Source: Aselliscus stoliczkanus (Eukaryota > Chordata > Mammalia > Chiroptera > Hipposideridae). Taken from it: a DNA stretch of 64,000 nt. Under the pieces are notes generated by a model. The model did not search any database, was not told the DNA's origin, and saw nothing but the letters and a program-made list of their open reading frames with translations. Positions 1-10,989 of this stretch are shown here, one piece after another. How positions within the stretch are numbered: the first letter of the stretch is position 1; every line of letters begins with the position of its first letter. Both the position numbers and the translations under genes were made by a program. The stretch spans positions 85,990,271 to 86,054,270 of the forward strand of contig CM066737.1 of NCBI GenBank assembly GCA_033961575.1. The letters run 5' to 3'.

Positions 1-50
1 TGTTATCAACACCACGCTCTAACCAACTGAGCTAACTGGTCTGTCATCAT
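1..50 (-). repeat. tRNA-derived SINE, 5' head fragment
   Basis: The first bases read, on the minus strand, as a SINE head of the form CCAGTTAGCTCAGTTGGTTAG, the tRNA-like promoter B-side region. It matches the head of the better preserved element at 22583-22757. The rest of the element lies outside the window, so its length and age cannot be judged. Confidence 0.6.
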
Positions 51-224
51 GACTGAAAAAATTTTTGATTAATTTTGTGCATCAATTTGGATATTATATT
101 TGTTTTAAGCTATTACTAATGAAGGCTGTATTATTCTAAAATATACATCTTAATGGAAAGCAACACAGAATGGTGAAAAATAACTTAGATTGAGAGTTAA
201 TTCTGTTCTACTTCCAATTTTCAT

Positions 225-330
225 GATTCTAACTATTGAAGTTGAACAAATTACTTAACCTTTTTGATTTCAGTACCTTCATCTGTGAAACAGGTTATCC
301 TATATACCCTTCTATGATCCTTCCAATGCT
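225..330 (+). repeat. MIR SINE fragment
   Basis: The stretch carries a degraded MIR core: 'ACTTAACC', 'TCAGTACCTTCATCTGTGAAA' in shortened form and an AT-rich continuation. It is an ancient mammal-wide relic and is truncated at both ends. Confidence 0.5.
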
Positions 331-524
331 AATAAGATTCTGCTTCTACTTCATCCCAATACAAAGTATCTAAGTTAACTACATTTGAATTCACAACAAT
401 TTGATTATTTTACTATAAGTTTAAGGACCATTAAATCTCAAATTCCAACTTGTGGATCTTAAGTCTCAGGTCTGCATGCTTTAAACTACTATAATGCATT
501 ATAAATTTAGGTATAGAGCAACTA

Positions 525-1230
525 AGTATACTACAATTCAATTCAATTCTGATAGTGACTACCTGGTGTTAGTATCAGATTCCACAAATATTAGGGCTCA
601 GCCCCGTAAACTGCCCACCATTTCAGAGGTCAGTCACAAGTATTGGGTCCAAGGGTTATCCACACTTATGTCCAACGTGGCTACTAAGTCAGGGGTTCTC
701 ACAATCCCCCACAAGTTTGAGAATTTGCTAGAAAGACTTACATAACTCAAGAAAAAGTTATACTTACTATTACAGTTTGTTATAAAGAATACAAATGAAT
801 AGCCAGATGTGAGGTACATAGGGTGAGGCCTGAAGTGTCCTGAGTGCCGGAGCCTCTGTCCATTGGAGTTGGGGTGTGCCATTCTCTGAGCACATGGATG
901 AGTTCATCAATTCAGAAGCTCCCCAAATTCCATCATTTAGACATTTTTAGGGATGATTCCTTACATAGGCATGATTGTGGCAATTGGAAATTAACTCAGT
1001 CCTCAGTCCCTCTCTACTGCCAAGAGGTTGGGGTGGGATTGAAAGTTCCAGGCTTCTAATCAAGGCCTGATCTTTCTGAGACAAGCCCTCACCCTGGGCC
1101 CACCAAGAGTTGCTTCACTAGAACAAAAAATGTTCTTATCACCCTTATCACTTAGGAAATTCCAAGGGTTTTAGGAACTCTGTGCCAGGAAATGGGGACA
1201 AAGACTAAATATTTTTTCTTACTATAATAT
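525..1230 (-). repeat. Old ERVL-class LTR
   Basis: Read on the minus strand this is a roughly 700-bp LTR. Diagnostic pieces are TCCTGGCACAGAGTTCCTAA, CTTGGAATTTCCTAAGTGAT, a 'GGGTTCCA..CTTGGACCC' type middle and the terminal GAATTGAATTGTAG block. This arrangement matches an abundant mammalian ERVL/MaLR-class LTR known from memory; the exact subfamily is not assigned. No internal retroviral coding sequence is attached, so it is a solo LTR. Short open frames inside it have no coding support. Confidence 0.6.
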
Positions 1231-1235
1231 GTAAT

Positions 1236-2435
1236 ATGTATGTACATATATATCTAATTGAAATTGGTAGAAATATGTATTCTTAAAAGCCTTAAATTTT
1301 GATTCATTTCTTTACTAAAGAAACATTTACAAGAAACTGATTAGACTACATAAGCAAACATATCTAGAGTTTTACATACATACTCAATTGGTTTCATTAG
1401 AGGCATCTACTCCCTTGCAGTATATTAGATACTTTGGGAAGCTGTGTTGACACTTCAAGTCACCAGGGTATGATTTTGTAAATTGCAGCTTCAGTGGATT
1501 ATTAACTTTTTACATAATATATTTCAATTAAAACAAAATTGGATCCCAATGAAATCAAATGGTTGATGCTGAGTTTAGTTTGTGAGGATGAGAATTAAGC
1601 ATGGGGAATGTTGCTTAAAGACATATTGTTTATAAGAAATCCAATCACTTCAGAAGTGAGCTCACTTATATTTGACTACAGGTGACCACATATAAGGTGA
1701 GTGGATACATACCTTAACACTTCATCTTCCTCAGTGATTCTTCCAGATCTTATCTCCAAAAGAGAGAGTTTTACAAAGAAATCCTCACCTGAATACTACA
1801 AAAATAACCATTTAAGAAAATTTAGCTTGAAAGGTGTTGGTATTAATTTCCCCTTACATAATTATTTTGAATAAGTTAAAATTCTTTTAACACACTAAAC
1901 TTATAGACCTACATTGTATCTGCATATAACCACATTCTACTAATAACTGACTCATTTTGCAAGTAGAATTAACTATTTCTTGACTACTAAGGGCCCATGT
2001 GAATGCACTGAAGAGCAGTTATTGTAACCCATGTCACTTAAGCTTTCATATACTACCTTATTTTTGAATTGTAATTTGAAGCTTTACTAGATTCACTGAA
2101 TTCTCTGGTAAAATGAGACATTTTGCTCTATTTATCTGTGGTGGTTTTGATGGATTGATTTTTGTTACACTACTTCAACTTTGTGTTGTTTTCACCGTCT
2201 ATCCTGTTAGTGTCCTGAATGGCCCATATTCACAACCCACTGAGGAATGAGTCCATTAAACAGTGCTTTTATTAGTACAATGCAAGTTCTGTACAGTGCC
2301 GGTATAGAGTAAATATTTGATGAAAAATTTCACTCTCTAGAGATCTTTTGACTTTGTCTTCCACCCCCACACATCAGTGCTTCTAATTTAAATAGGCTAT
2401 CTCAGTACTTCCTCATTCTGACTGAATTAAATTTT
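1236..2435. other. Stretch without recognised features
   Basis: AT-rich sequence with no frame above about 60 codons, no recognisable repeat consensus and no RNA gene. It ends at the target-site duplication of the SINE that follows. Confidence 0.6.
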
Positions 2436-2452
2436 TGGTGACACCTATTTCT

Positions 2453-2899
2453 TTCTTTTTTTTTTTTAAAGATTTTATTGGGGAATTGGCGGAGGGGAAC
2501 AGCGTTGGGGAATCGGGGAAGGGGAACAGACAAGTTGCTATCTTTTTGTTCTTCAGTTTAGTTGCGGAGGATGTTGCTTCACTGTTGGTATCATCATTGC
2601 GCTCTTCCAGGATGAGGCAGATCGGTCGCTGGCCTCTGGATGTCGCTCACCGCGGCTATTGGCAGCTCACGTTGGCTGCCAGCCGCTTACGCTGGCTGCG
2701 GGCCACTCACTGTAGCCTATGGCAGCCCACTGCAGCAGGGGCTGCAGCCTACACCATCGCCGGGGCTCGCACAGCCCAGCTCCAGGTGGAGCTGTTGTTA
2801 GCTGTAGAGGGCAGTGTCACTGGCCCTCATGTGGGATCTGAACCGGGGCCGCTGGCATCCCAAAACCAGCGCTTAACCAATGCGCCACTCGGCCGGCCC
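2453..2899 (-). mobile_element. Long composite tRNA-derived SINE, copy 1
   Basis: A ~450-bp SINE lying antisense: the T-rich tail is at the left (TTTTAAAGATTTTATTGGGG), the tRNA-like head at the right (GGCCGGCCGAGTGGCGCATT when reversed). A 17-bp target-site duplication, TGGTGACACCTATTTCT, sits at 2436-2452 and 2900-2916. The element was therefore copied by L1-type target-primed reverse transcription. The long frame through it is not a gene; the same frame recurs in the other copies only because they are homologous. Confidence 0.9.
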
Positions 2900-3420
2900 T
2901 GGTGACACCTATTTCTAATGTATCCTAGTTTTTAGTTCCATCCTTTGAAAATATATCTCCCAGATTCTGTCTATAAGAAAAATATTGATAGTAGACTATA
3001 TTTAAATTTTTAAAGAATATATTCCCTCTTCTCTGTAAAAAATACAGATTTATAAAAATGTCACTGTAATTATTATTAATACTTTCAAATCACTACTTCA
3101 TCATTTGATCATAATGGGCATATTTTAATCTTTCTTACTTCATATAGTAAATGAACTAGGTTATAAAACATGATAAACATGAAAAACTTCAAGCTGGTTT
3201 ACTGTAACTTTAATGGATTAAAAAGGACTTCATGATTTTGGGCACTAACTAGCTAGCATCTCCTGTGGCATGGCTCTTCCAATGTCATGGAGAACATCCA
3301 TCTTATACAAATGAGCCAAAGATGGCTTCTGTGTATTTTTCATTTCATCTCTGTAGGCTGAGATTCATTAGCTCAAAAGCCCACTGAAGCTGAACTCAAA
3401 TATTTCTACATTCCAATTAT

Positions 3421-3540
3421 TAGTTTTTAAAATTGAGATATAATTGACATATAACATGGAATAAGTTTAAGATGTACAACATGCTGATTTGATACATTTA
3501 TATATTGCAGTCTAAACAAGCAGATTTTCAACCTTTTAGA
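3421..3540 (-). repeat. L1 3' end fragment
   Basis: AAAATTGAGATATAATTGAC and the following ATAACATGGAATAAGTTTAAG are the reverse-oriented 3' end of an older mammalian L1. It is short and degraded. Confidence 0.55.
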
Positions 3541-3559
3541 GCCTACTTGCTTTATATAT

Positions 3560-3925
3560 CCCACGAAACTACACCCAACATCTGCCGGCCATAGGGTAAG
3601 CCTTCTGATTAAATGATCCCAAGCTGCTGCTGCCCATTTGAACTCCCTGACCCAGAACTCCCTGCTGCGCTGCTCAGTGACATCACCTAGACATTTCAGT
3701 ACCACTTCTGAGTCCTCTCTCTCCTGGAAGTTCTTATGCCCTCATCCCCTTTTGAGGAGTGACAGTGTCATTAGCCTCTGGGTAGTCTCCTGCTATGAGG
3801 AACTTCTTCTGAATGCAAACCTGTCAATGCATTGTCCCATAAAGCTTATGTGTGCTGTCACCTCGTGGCCATATTTTTTCCTTGATCAGCCCCCAAATCC
3901 CTTGAGCCCAAGAGTACTTTTATGA
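3560..3925 (+). repeat. LTR-like fragment
   Basis: This 365-bp block is more GC-rich than its surroundings and has LTR-like order: a CT-rich middle, then CATTGTCCCATAAAGCTTAT followed by a GT-rich segment (TGTGTGCTGTCACCTCGTGG), like a polyadenylation signal with downstream element. The ends are not clear and I cannot name a family. A short minus-strand frame crossing it has no recognised homology. Confidence 0.35.
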
Positions 3926-3939
3926 TAATTTTCAATGCA

Positions 3940-4775
3940 GAGCATGCTTATCACAGAGACCATAATTTTTCTTTACATTTAATAGATGGGACAAGGTAAA
4001 TAGATTTCATTATATTTATCGTGTTTTGACAGAAGATTGAAAATAATTAAATAAAGAGAATCTTTAATCAAATAAAACTTTCTCCTTTTCTTCCATCATT
4101 TTGGTATGTCTTGCTTTCCTTATATTCTCTCACTCTATGAAATTTATTATTCATCTTCTATGTGAGAAGTACTATGACAGGAGCCATGGGGTACACATAG
4201 GTGAAAAATACACAATTCACATCCCTGAATTTTCATTTTAAAATCTTTTATTTATATGAGATATATGAGATGATCATATTTTCATTTATTTAAATAGATA
4301 TAATGGTTCTAAATAATTTATTTTATTCAAAGCAGTGGCTTTACAAAAGCTTAAAGGTTTCATTATTTGGAAAAACATCTACCAAGCAAAGGGAAAAATG
4401 CCCATATACTGAATTTATAAAGAACAACAACTTTGGAAATTGAAAAGGTGTTTAAAATTTGCATTATTTCAGAAGAAAAACAAGACAAAATGGAAAAATA
4501 AAAAATAAAAATTCCTTAAACTGTAAGTCAGTTTTGGTTTAATTCTACACTCAGGTTAATTTACATTTTAATATGTTGCAATATATACATTTATATGTGC
4601 ATACTAGCATTTGACTTTATAAATTGAAAAATTCTGCCACCTTCTGAAATTTAAATTCACCTTTACCAACATTTATTTAGTGTCTGCCATGTGGCAACTG
4701 GAGTTTTAAAATGCAGCTTACATTCAATTAGTTCAAGGACTGTTTCAAATATTTCTCCAAAGAAAACAAGAGAGT
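3940..4775. other. Stretch without recognised features
   Basis: Strongly AT-rich, with poly-A/T runs near 4500. Nothing here supports a gene, RNA or assignable repeat. Confidence 0.55.
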
Positions 4776-5790
4776 GACATCAGTATCATGGGAGTATAAT
4801 ACATCGTTTGGATTTATCTTCTCCCCAACAACAAAACTTCAGCATCCATCCATAGACAAAAGTGTCTTTGTGAGAGCTGTGGGGTCCAGCACCATAAGCC
4901 AACAGACCTGGGAGGAGGCTCACACACTTGTGTGTTAGGTAATAGCCAGACAGACCTCAGTCACAGCTGAGAACCCTGAAGTGGCTCATGCAGTCCAAGA
5001 GCCCCTGGAAAACACTCTTAGTCAATCACCCATGGATAAGAGAACCTTCATGGAAGTTCAGATTTCCAGAGAAGAAGTCCCAGCACACAGCTGGAGCAAA
5101 AAAGAATGAGTTCGGGTGCATTGGAGTGGGTAAGAGGAACAGCCTGACTTGACCAGCATCAGATCTATCCCAAGTTGGCACAGCTTATGGCCAAGAGAGA
5201 TCTTCTCAGCCCATGATTTCTTCTGCAGGAGAAAGGAGTAGTGAGTGTATGAGTGAGCACCTGGTTTCCCCAGTGGTATAGGATATTTCCAAAGAAGTTC
5301 ATTTCTCTCTCACCCTGTCCAGAGAACTGAATTGTGACCTACATAATTGGAAGGCAAAAGAGGCTGGGAGAGCAACAAATAGGACTCTTAGAGGGCATTT
5401 AAGGTATGCATGTCCTATTAACTGCACCACGGACTCCAACATTGGAGCACCTAAATATATTAAGCAAATACTAACAGATATGAAAAAAATAGACAAAGAT
5501 ATAATTGTAGTAGGGGACTTCAATACTTCACTTTCAGCAATGGATAGGTCATGCAGAAAGAAAATCAACAAGGAAATGTTGGACTTAAACCATATTTTAT
5601 ACCAAGTGTACCTAACAGACATCTATAGAACATTCCTTCCAACATCAGAAGAAAACACAATTTTCTCAAGTGCACATGGAACATTCTCCAGAATGATCAT
5701 ACGACAGGTCACAAAACAAGACTTAATAAATTTACAAAGATTGAAATCATATCAAGCATCAAGCTTTAATTCAATAAATTAATTTCAATT
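4776..5790 (+). repeat. L1 fragment: 5' UTR-like part joined to ORF2 endonuclease
   Basis: The left part (to about 5430) resembles an L1 5' UTR. From about 5440 it reads as L1 ORF2 endonuclease, including GDFNT at the 5515 region and an SSAHGTFS segment near 5665. ORF1 and the start of ORF2 are missing between the two parts. Homology stops near 5765, just before the conserved SDH catalytic motif of the endonuclease. The 100-codon frame at 5480-5782 is this decayed fragment, not a host gene. Confidence 0.7.
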
Positions 5791-6225
5791 AAATACATTT
5801 AATAAATTTAATTAAGTATTTTTAATTAGATTAAAGAAATTTTATTCAATAAATTAGCTTATTAAACTAAATTGACTACTAGAGGAATTTATGAAGTGAT
5901 GCAGATGAAAACTCTTATAACAGTATAGAAAAGTTCTCATGTTATAACACAGATAAAAACAAAATCATTTTGGTTCCTGAACTGCAATCCTGAACTACAT
6001 AGTTTTAGTAAAGCTTATATGATCAACAGGATATATGGGAATAGGCAAAATGTCATTAACTATGCTAACTCTTAATATTTCTATCCACCGGAGCCGGATG
6101 GGAGGGAGGCAATGGGCACCGAGACATACGGCCGGATCAGGCGATGTGGAATCCAATCCGGAGTGTGTGTGTCCTGAGGAAATACACAAGCATACCCTCT
6201 TCCCTTTCCCATTAGCTTTTGTCTC
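5791..6225. other. Mostly featureless, with a CpG-rich patch
   Basis: AT-rich to about 6060. At 6088-6165 there is an 80-bp patch with several CpGs (ACCGGAGCCGG, GGCCGGATCAGGCGATG), unlike its neighbours. It lies downstream of the gag relic in the latter's reading direction and could belong to the same retroviral insertion, but no LTR or primer-binding site can be read. Confidence 0.4.
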
Positions 6226-6345
6226 TTTAACAACTCTTTGAAACCAAGATGTAGGTTTGGTATAAAGGAGGTTGGGGTCTTATATATTTTTTTATTTTTA
6301 GCTGATTACTTTGGAGGACCTGGCCCCTGATCCTCCTCTGTTGGT
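6226..6345 (-). pseudogene. Second, decayed copy of the gag proline-rich linker
   Basis: On the minus strand this 120-bp block is homologous to the linker between matrix and capsid of the gag relic at 7730-7860: both carry GGACCTGGCCCC/GGACTTGGCCCC on the plus strand, the AAAGGAGGT block and the GAAACC.AGATGT block in the same order. It lies beyond the nucleocapsid end, where protease would be expected. So either gag was rearranged or a second retroviral fragment inserted here. It has deletions relative to the better copy and is not open in one frame. Confidence 0.6.
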
Positions 6346-6434
6346 GGAGAGAAGATAGATCTAAACTAAGGTCACTATGATTCCAAATACCTGTGATATG
6401 ACATTGAAACTGTTCCCAACTATGGGCAGAAGAA

Positions 6435-7583
6435 TTAACCTCCAAAGGGGTAACACAAATCCAAGTGTATATAAGAGCTTGTGGACTGATTTAAATTGCT
6501 GAATGGGTTGTTGTTGAAAGGGTTGTGAATTGATGTCCCTGTTGTTGTCTGGGCCCAAGGCTGGGCCCTTGGGGCATTTTCTGACTGGGGGACAAATGGT
6601 TGGGTGGGTAAAGGACTGTTAGAGTTATAATTGTTAGGCTTAATAGTTGGACATAATTGTCCATTTTTATGATATCTAGAATGACAGTCCTTTATCCAAT
6701 GAAATCCCTTGTTGCACCGTGGACTTATAGTCTTTGGCACCAAGGATGAAGTTTGTTGTGAGACATTAGGAAAATTTTGTGGCTGTGAGTTTTGTAACTG
6801 TGGAGCCCATCTAGGCTTAGGGCACTGTCTGCAAAAGTGTCCTGGTTTTCCATAATTATAGCAATTATAGCCACTGTTATTATTTTTATAATTGGGAGCA
6901 ACCCTTGTTGTTTGAGTTAATTTCTTTGTATACTGAGGATATGTTTTTTCTTTAAGGGCAGCTGCTATTGCGACTCCTTGAATAAAAGCTAGAGAGACAT
7001 CAGCACATTGTTTGATATAATCATTAAGAGTGCCAGATTTACGGATAGGTCGAAGTAGATTCTGACATGTAGAATTTGCGTTTTCAAATGTCAGTTGTTT
7101 AATCAAAATATCTGCGGCTTCATCGTTGGTAATTACTCTATGAACCGCTTGAATGAGCCGAGACAAAAAGTCTTGGAAAGGCTCCTCACCTCTTTGAATT
7201 ATGGTAGTTAGTGCAGTTGGCTTTCCCGATGAAGCAGGGAGAGCTATCCAGGCATTAACAGCACAATTATTGACATTTTCTAGGACCTTTTTAGATAGAT
7301 ACATCTGGTCTTGTGCTGAAGAATATTCACCCTTTCCCTGAAGCATGTATACAGTAATTGAATCATGTTTATTGACAAATTTTTCTGTCCTATCATCATA
7401 TTCAGTTCTCCAAAGGAGATGGTCTCCACCTGAAAGGCAGGATTTGCAAACTTGAGTCCAATCATAGGGAGCCATCCACTTCCCTGCTAATGTATCAATT
7501 AAAGAAAGAGTATAAGGTGTTACAGGTCCATACTCTGTACACGCGGATTTCAGCTCTTTTAAGATTTTATAGGGCAGGGCCAT
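6435..7583 (-). pseudogene. Endogenous betaretrovirus gag: capsid and nucleocapsid part
   Basis: A 382-codon open frame on the minus strand encodes a betaretrovirus-type Gag, the structural polyprotein. Visible parts are the capsid N-terminal domain (ILKELK near residue 7, CLSGGDHLLWRTE near residue 48), the major homology region (QRGEEPFQDFLSRL near residue 130), the capsid end (YIKQCADVS) and a proline/glutamine-rich tail with two zinc-knuckle remnants. Each knuckle lacks one cysteine: the second Cys of the first is Tyr, the first Cys of the second is Ser. The start Met is an artefact of the break: the capsid N-terminus lies upstream in another frame. The upstream matrix part is at 7659-8174. 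No protease, polymerase or envelope follows. It is called a fossil because of the upstream frameshifts, although the long uninterrupted frame is notable. Confidence 0.85.
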
Positions 7584-7675
7584 TCATCTCCTTCCCGATC
7601 TGAATAAAAAACCACTGGGCAGGGCCAGGAAGGCCATTCATCTCCTTCCCGATCTGAATCAAAAACCACTGGGCA
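7578..7675 (-). repeat. 54-bp tandem duplication inside gag
   Basis: GGCCATTCATCTCCTTCCCG begins at 7578 and again at 7632, giving a 54-bp period (18 codons); the second unit is matched for about 44 bp, with one difference (AATAAAAAA versus AATCAAAAA). It sits at the matrix/capsid junction of the gag relic. The unit itself keeps frame, but the flanking sequence is shifted on both sides of it. Confidence 0.9.
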
Positions 7676-8174
7676 ACAAAGAGTAAAATTCCCCGTTTGC
7701 CTCTGTCTCCTCAATGGCTCTATGAAACCGAGATGTGGGTTTAGAATTACGTGGAGGCATAGGCATTACATGGTATTTTAAAGGAGGTCGAGGTTTCATG
7801 TATTCTTCATTTTTAGTTGAATATTTTGGGGGACTTGGCCCCTTATCTTCCTTTCTAATAATGGGAAAGTCCCATGGATCTTGTTCATTATATTTGGCTG
7901 CCTCCATTTCCAATTTTGCAGCATCTGGGGGAGGGAGGCTTTTATCCTCACAATCTGAATTAATGTCCGAATCTGTATATTTTTTAGCTGAAAAGGCCAG
8001 ATTAGTTTTAGAGTGAGTTCCTGGAACAAGTGTATCTCTAAATGAGTTCCACAAACTTGCCATAAATGCAGTGAAAGTACTCTTTCTTATAGGATCTGAT
8101 GTGGAGGAAAGGCACATGGGTTCATAGAGACAGGAGATATTACATGACCAACCATAAGGCAGCATCCCAGACAT
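7659..8174 (-). pseudogene. Endogenous betaretrovirus gag: matrix C-terminus and linker
   Basis: A 171-codon open frame reads into the capsid part at 7583-6435 after a frameshift. The region after residue 40 (LWNSFRDTL) resembles the end of a betaretroviral matrix protein. The rest is an acidic then proline-rich linker (GPSPPKYS, PMPPRN) as in Gag proteins of this group. The true N-terminus with its myristoylation glycine is not recognisable, so the 5' part of gag is missing or too decayed. Assignment rests on its collinearity with the capsid part downstream and on composition. Confidence 0.7.
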
Positions 8175-8229
8175 CCAGTGCTGAGCATGGATCTTTATTT
8201 CAAGGTGGTCTAGTCAGACACTAGGATGC

Positions 8230-9035
8230 TGTCGGCCCCCAACACACCCCAATAAACTTTAAGTAACAAAGAAATGAAACATTAACTGGTCTTCCTTATG
8301 TTGCTCAGGAAAGATATTTTGCTTTATATTAATTTTAAAAATATAATATAAGAAAGATACTGTGAAAACCATCATCCAACATGGCCCCTAGTTATTCCAC
8401 ATTTTAGGTATTTATATCCTTGTGTAGTTTCCTCCCATATTGAATAGACATCTGATGGTATGTGACTTCCAAAGGTAGGTCACAAAAGGCATTGCAGTTT
8501 CTACCTTACTTTCTCTCAGAACACTTCTGGGAGAAGCCAGCTGACATGTGGTAAGAAAACTCAAGCAGCCCATGGATAGGTGGAGTGCGAAAAAACTGAG
8601 TCCTCCTGCCAATGGCCATCACTAACCATATGAGTGAGGTACTCTGGAAGCAGATTCTCTAGAGAGACTCTAAGCCAGATCTACCCTGCTAAGCTGATCC
8701 TGAATTTCTGCCCAACTAAGGTCTGGGGTAATGTATAGCAACGGATAAATAATATACCATAGAAAAGAATATATCTAACATATATGTTATTATAAAACAT
8801 AATAAAATAAACACCCATGGCACTGCCCCATCCCCCAAATTTATAAAATAGGACATTATGATATGATTACATCATCTGCTTATCTACCCCTATGTTAGTG
8901 CAGCACTATTAAATTACTACTGATTGGTATTGTCTAATTTTCTGGAAGAATATTTCTGCCCCCCTTCAACTTTTTTTTTCTTCTTTAAGAGTGGCTTTGT
9001 TATTCCCTTTGCCTTTTCCTATACATTTTGAAAAT
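8230..9035. other. Stretch without recognised features
   Basis: Sequence upstream of the gag relic. An AATAAA-like CAATAAACTTTAAG at 8250 could be the edge of a lost LTR, but no inverted TG/CA ends or second LTR are seen. The remainder is AT-rich and unassigned. Confidence 0.4.
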
Positions 9036-9945
9036 TTATTTAGTATTTAAATCAGTTACAGTTGACATGTAATATTATTTTATATTAGTTTCAGGTGTAC
9101 AGCATAGTGGTTAGACTTTTATATAATTTATGCAGTGATCCCATCTGATTAGTCTAGTACCCACCTGGCACTATACATAGTTGTTGCAACATTATTGACT
9201 ATATTCTCTATGTTTTATTTTACATCCCTATGAGTATTTTGTAACTACAAATTTGTACTTCTTAATCCCTTCATCTTTTTCACCCAGCTCCCCAACACCT
9301 CTCCCCTCTGGAAAACATTAGTTTCTTCTCTGTATCTATGAGTCTGTTTCTGTTTTGTTCATTTATTCTGTTCTTTAGATTCCACATATAAATGAGGTCA
9401 TTTGGTATTAATCTTTCTCTGTCTGACCTATTTCACTTAACATAATACCCTCTAGGTCCATCCATGTTGCAAATGGTAACATTTCATTCTTTTTTATGGT
9501 GGAGTACTAGTCCGTTTGTATATATGTGTTGTTGTTTTTTTAGCTGAGCCATCCTGCCACCTGTTGGCAGGTTAGCAGCAGCTCAGCTCGGGCTGGGCAT
9601 CGAACTGCTGTTGCTCAGAGCTCAGCTTGCACTTTTGAGTGAGCACTTAACCAACTGAGCCACTCGGCCGGTCCCCTCATTGTATATATGTACCACCTCT
9701 TCTTTATCCATTCATCTATTGATGGACAGTTAGGTTGATTCCATATCTTGGCTATTGTAAATAATGCTGCAAAGAACACAGGGGTGCATATATCTTTTTG
9801 AATTAATGTTTTGGATTTCTTCAGCTAGATACCCAGAAGTGGAATTGCAGGGTCATAAAGTAGTGCTATTTTTAGTTTTTTGAGGCTGCTCCAAACCGTT
9901 TTCCATCGTGGCTGTACCACTTTCCTATATGTTTTATTGCAAATT
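9036..9945 (-). repeat. L1 3' end, split by a SINE
   Basis: Antisense L1: 3' UTR signature TTAGTTTCAGGTGTACAGCAT at the left, then the conserved ORF2 C-terminal coding region (CCATTTATCCATTCATCTATT-type block shortened, GGCTATTGTAAATAATGCTG) up to TTTTCCATCGTGGCTGTACC at the right. A SINE at 9528-9679 interrupts it. The element is 5'-truncated within ORF2. Confidence 0.8.
9528..9679 (-). mobile_element. tRNA-derived SINE of a second type
   Basis: Antisense ~150-bp SINE with head GGCCGAGTGGCTCAGTTGGTT when reversed, and body CGATGCCCAGCCCGAGCTGA. A target-site duplication, TTGTATATATGT, is at 9516-9527 and 9680-9691. The same family recurs at 58582-58720. It differs from the GGTTAAG-type SINEs in the window. 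Confidence 0.8.
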
Positions 9946-10985
9946 ACCACAAGCTCAAGATCTCAGGACCGATAAGAGACACTTTTGCGATATTTGTTTG
10001 AATTGCATTTTGGACAATTGAATATTTGACATTGCATCCTCTTATCCATTAACTTCATTTGTTTAGGTCTTTCAGTAAACTTCTACAGGTTTCACACCTG
10101 TATTTATTGTATTTATTCTTAGGCACCTTACATAGCCTTAGAAGCTACTCTTCATTAACTTAGTTCATTAAAATTTAATTTTTAATTTTAATTGGCTCAT
10201 TTATCCCAGAAATAAGAACATCATTACTTAATTTTCTTTAAAAAAACAAAAGAATTTCTTCTTTTTATTATTATTATTGCTCAACTCATTTAGATCTTGC
10301 ATAAAGAGATTAAGTTTGTTATTACTAGGAATCAAACCAATTTTTGCAAGCAAATACTAATGATGAGCAAAAAAGCAAAACAAAAAAACACCATTTATTC
10401 AACATTGTATTTTCTTAGCCAAAACAGATTTCATGTGACTCATGCTTTTTCCTAGGAGAGCTTAAAATAATGTAATATATGATTTTCTCCATAGATTACC
10501 AAATATGATGGTAAAACTGGAGTAATAAAGTTACATAGGCCAAATCAGACGGAATCAGCCAAAATAATATGTAAAGTAAAATATGAGTAAACAACCTTTT
10601 AGTGAATATATTTGATATGCTTTATCATTCATTTCATTATTATTCTATTAGATTTAATTATTTACTAGTGAAAAGGTAAATTATGTGCCGTCCAGTCAAC
10701 TTATTGAATATATATGTAGCTATGTTTTGCATAAGAAAAAAATGGTTCATTTGTATAACAATTGCTCTGTGTAGAGTTAATAGCAGTCAAGTTATATTCA
10801 GTACTATTTTCAGACCAACCATGAATGTTTGCATCAGAGTACACATAAAGCATTGTCTCATAATCCTTAAATTTGTAATCAAAGATTTTTTGAACAATAA
10901 ATATTATGAAATTGATGAGAAGCTAAAGTAATTTCCTAAGACAAACTAGGTATGAAACCTAAACAAAAGATTTGTTAGTTTCTCA
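9946..10985. other. Stretch without recognised features
   Basis: Contains an ATT microsatellite scrap near 10265 and one 82-codon frame (10683-10931) with no homology I recognise and AT-driven composition. No gene call is made. Confidence 0.5.
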
Positions 10986-10989
10986 CCTT

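Noticed and set aside
2435..2905. 156-codon plus-strand frame as a gene
   Set aside because: It lies in an antisense SINE; the same peptide recurs in frames of the other long SINE copies at 14891-15307, 16202-16486, 24718-24991 and 59849-60180.
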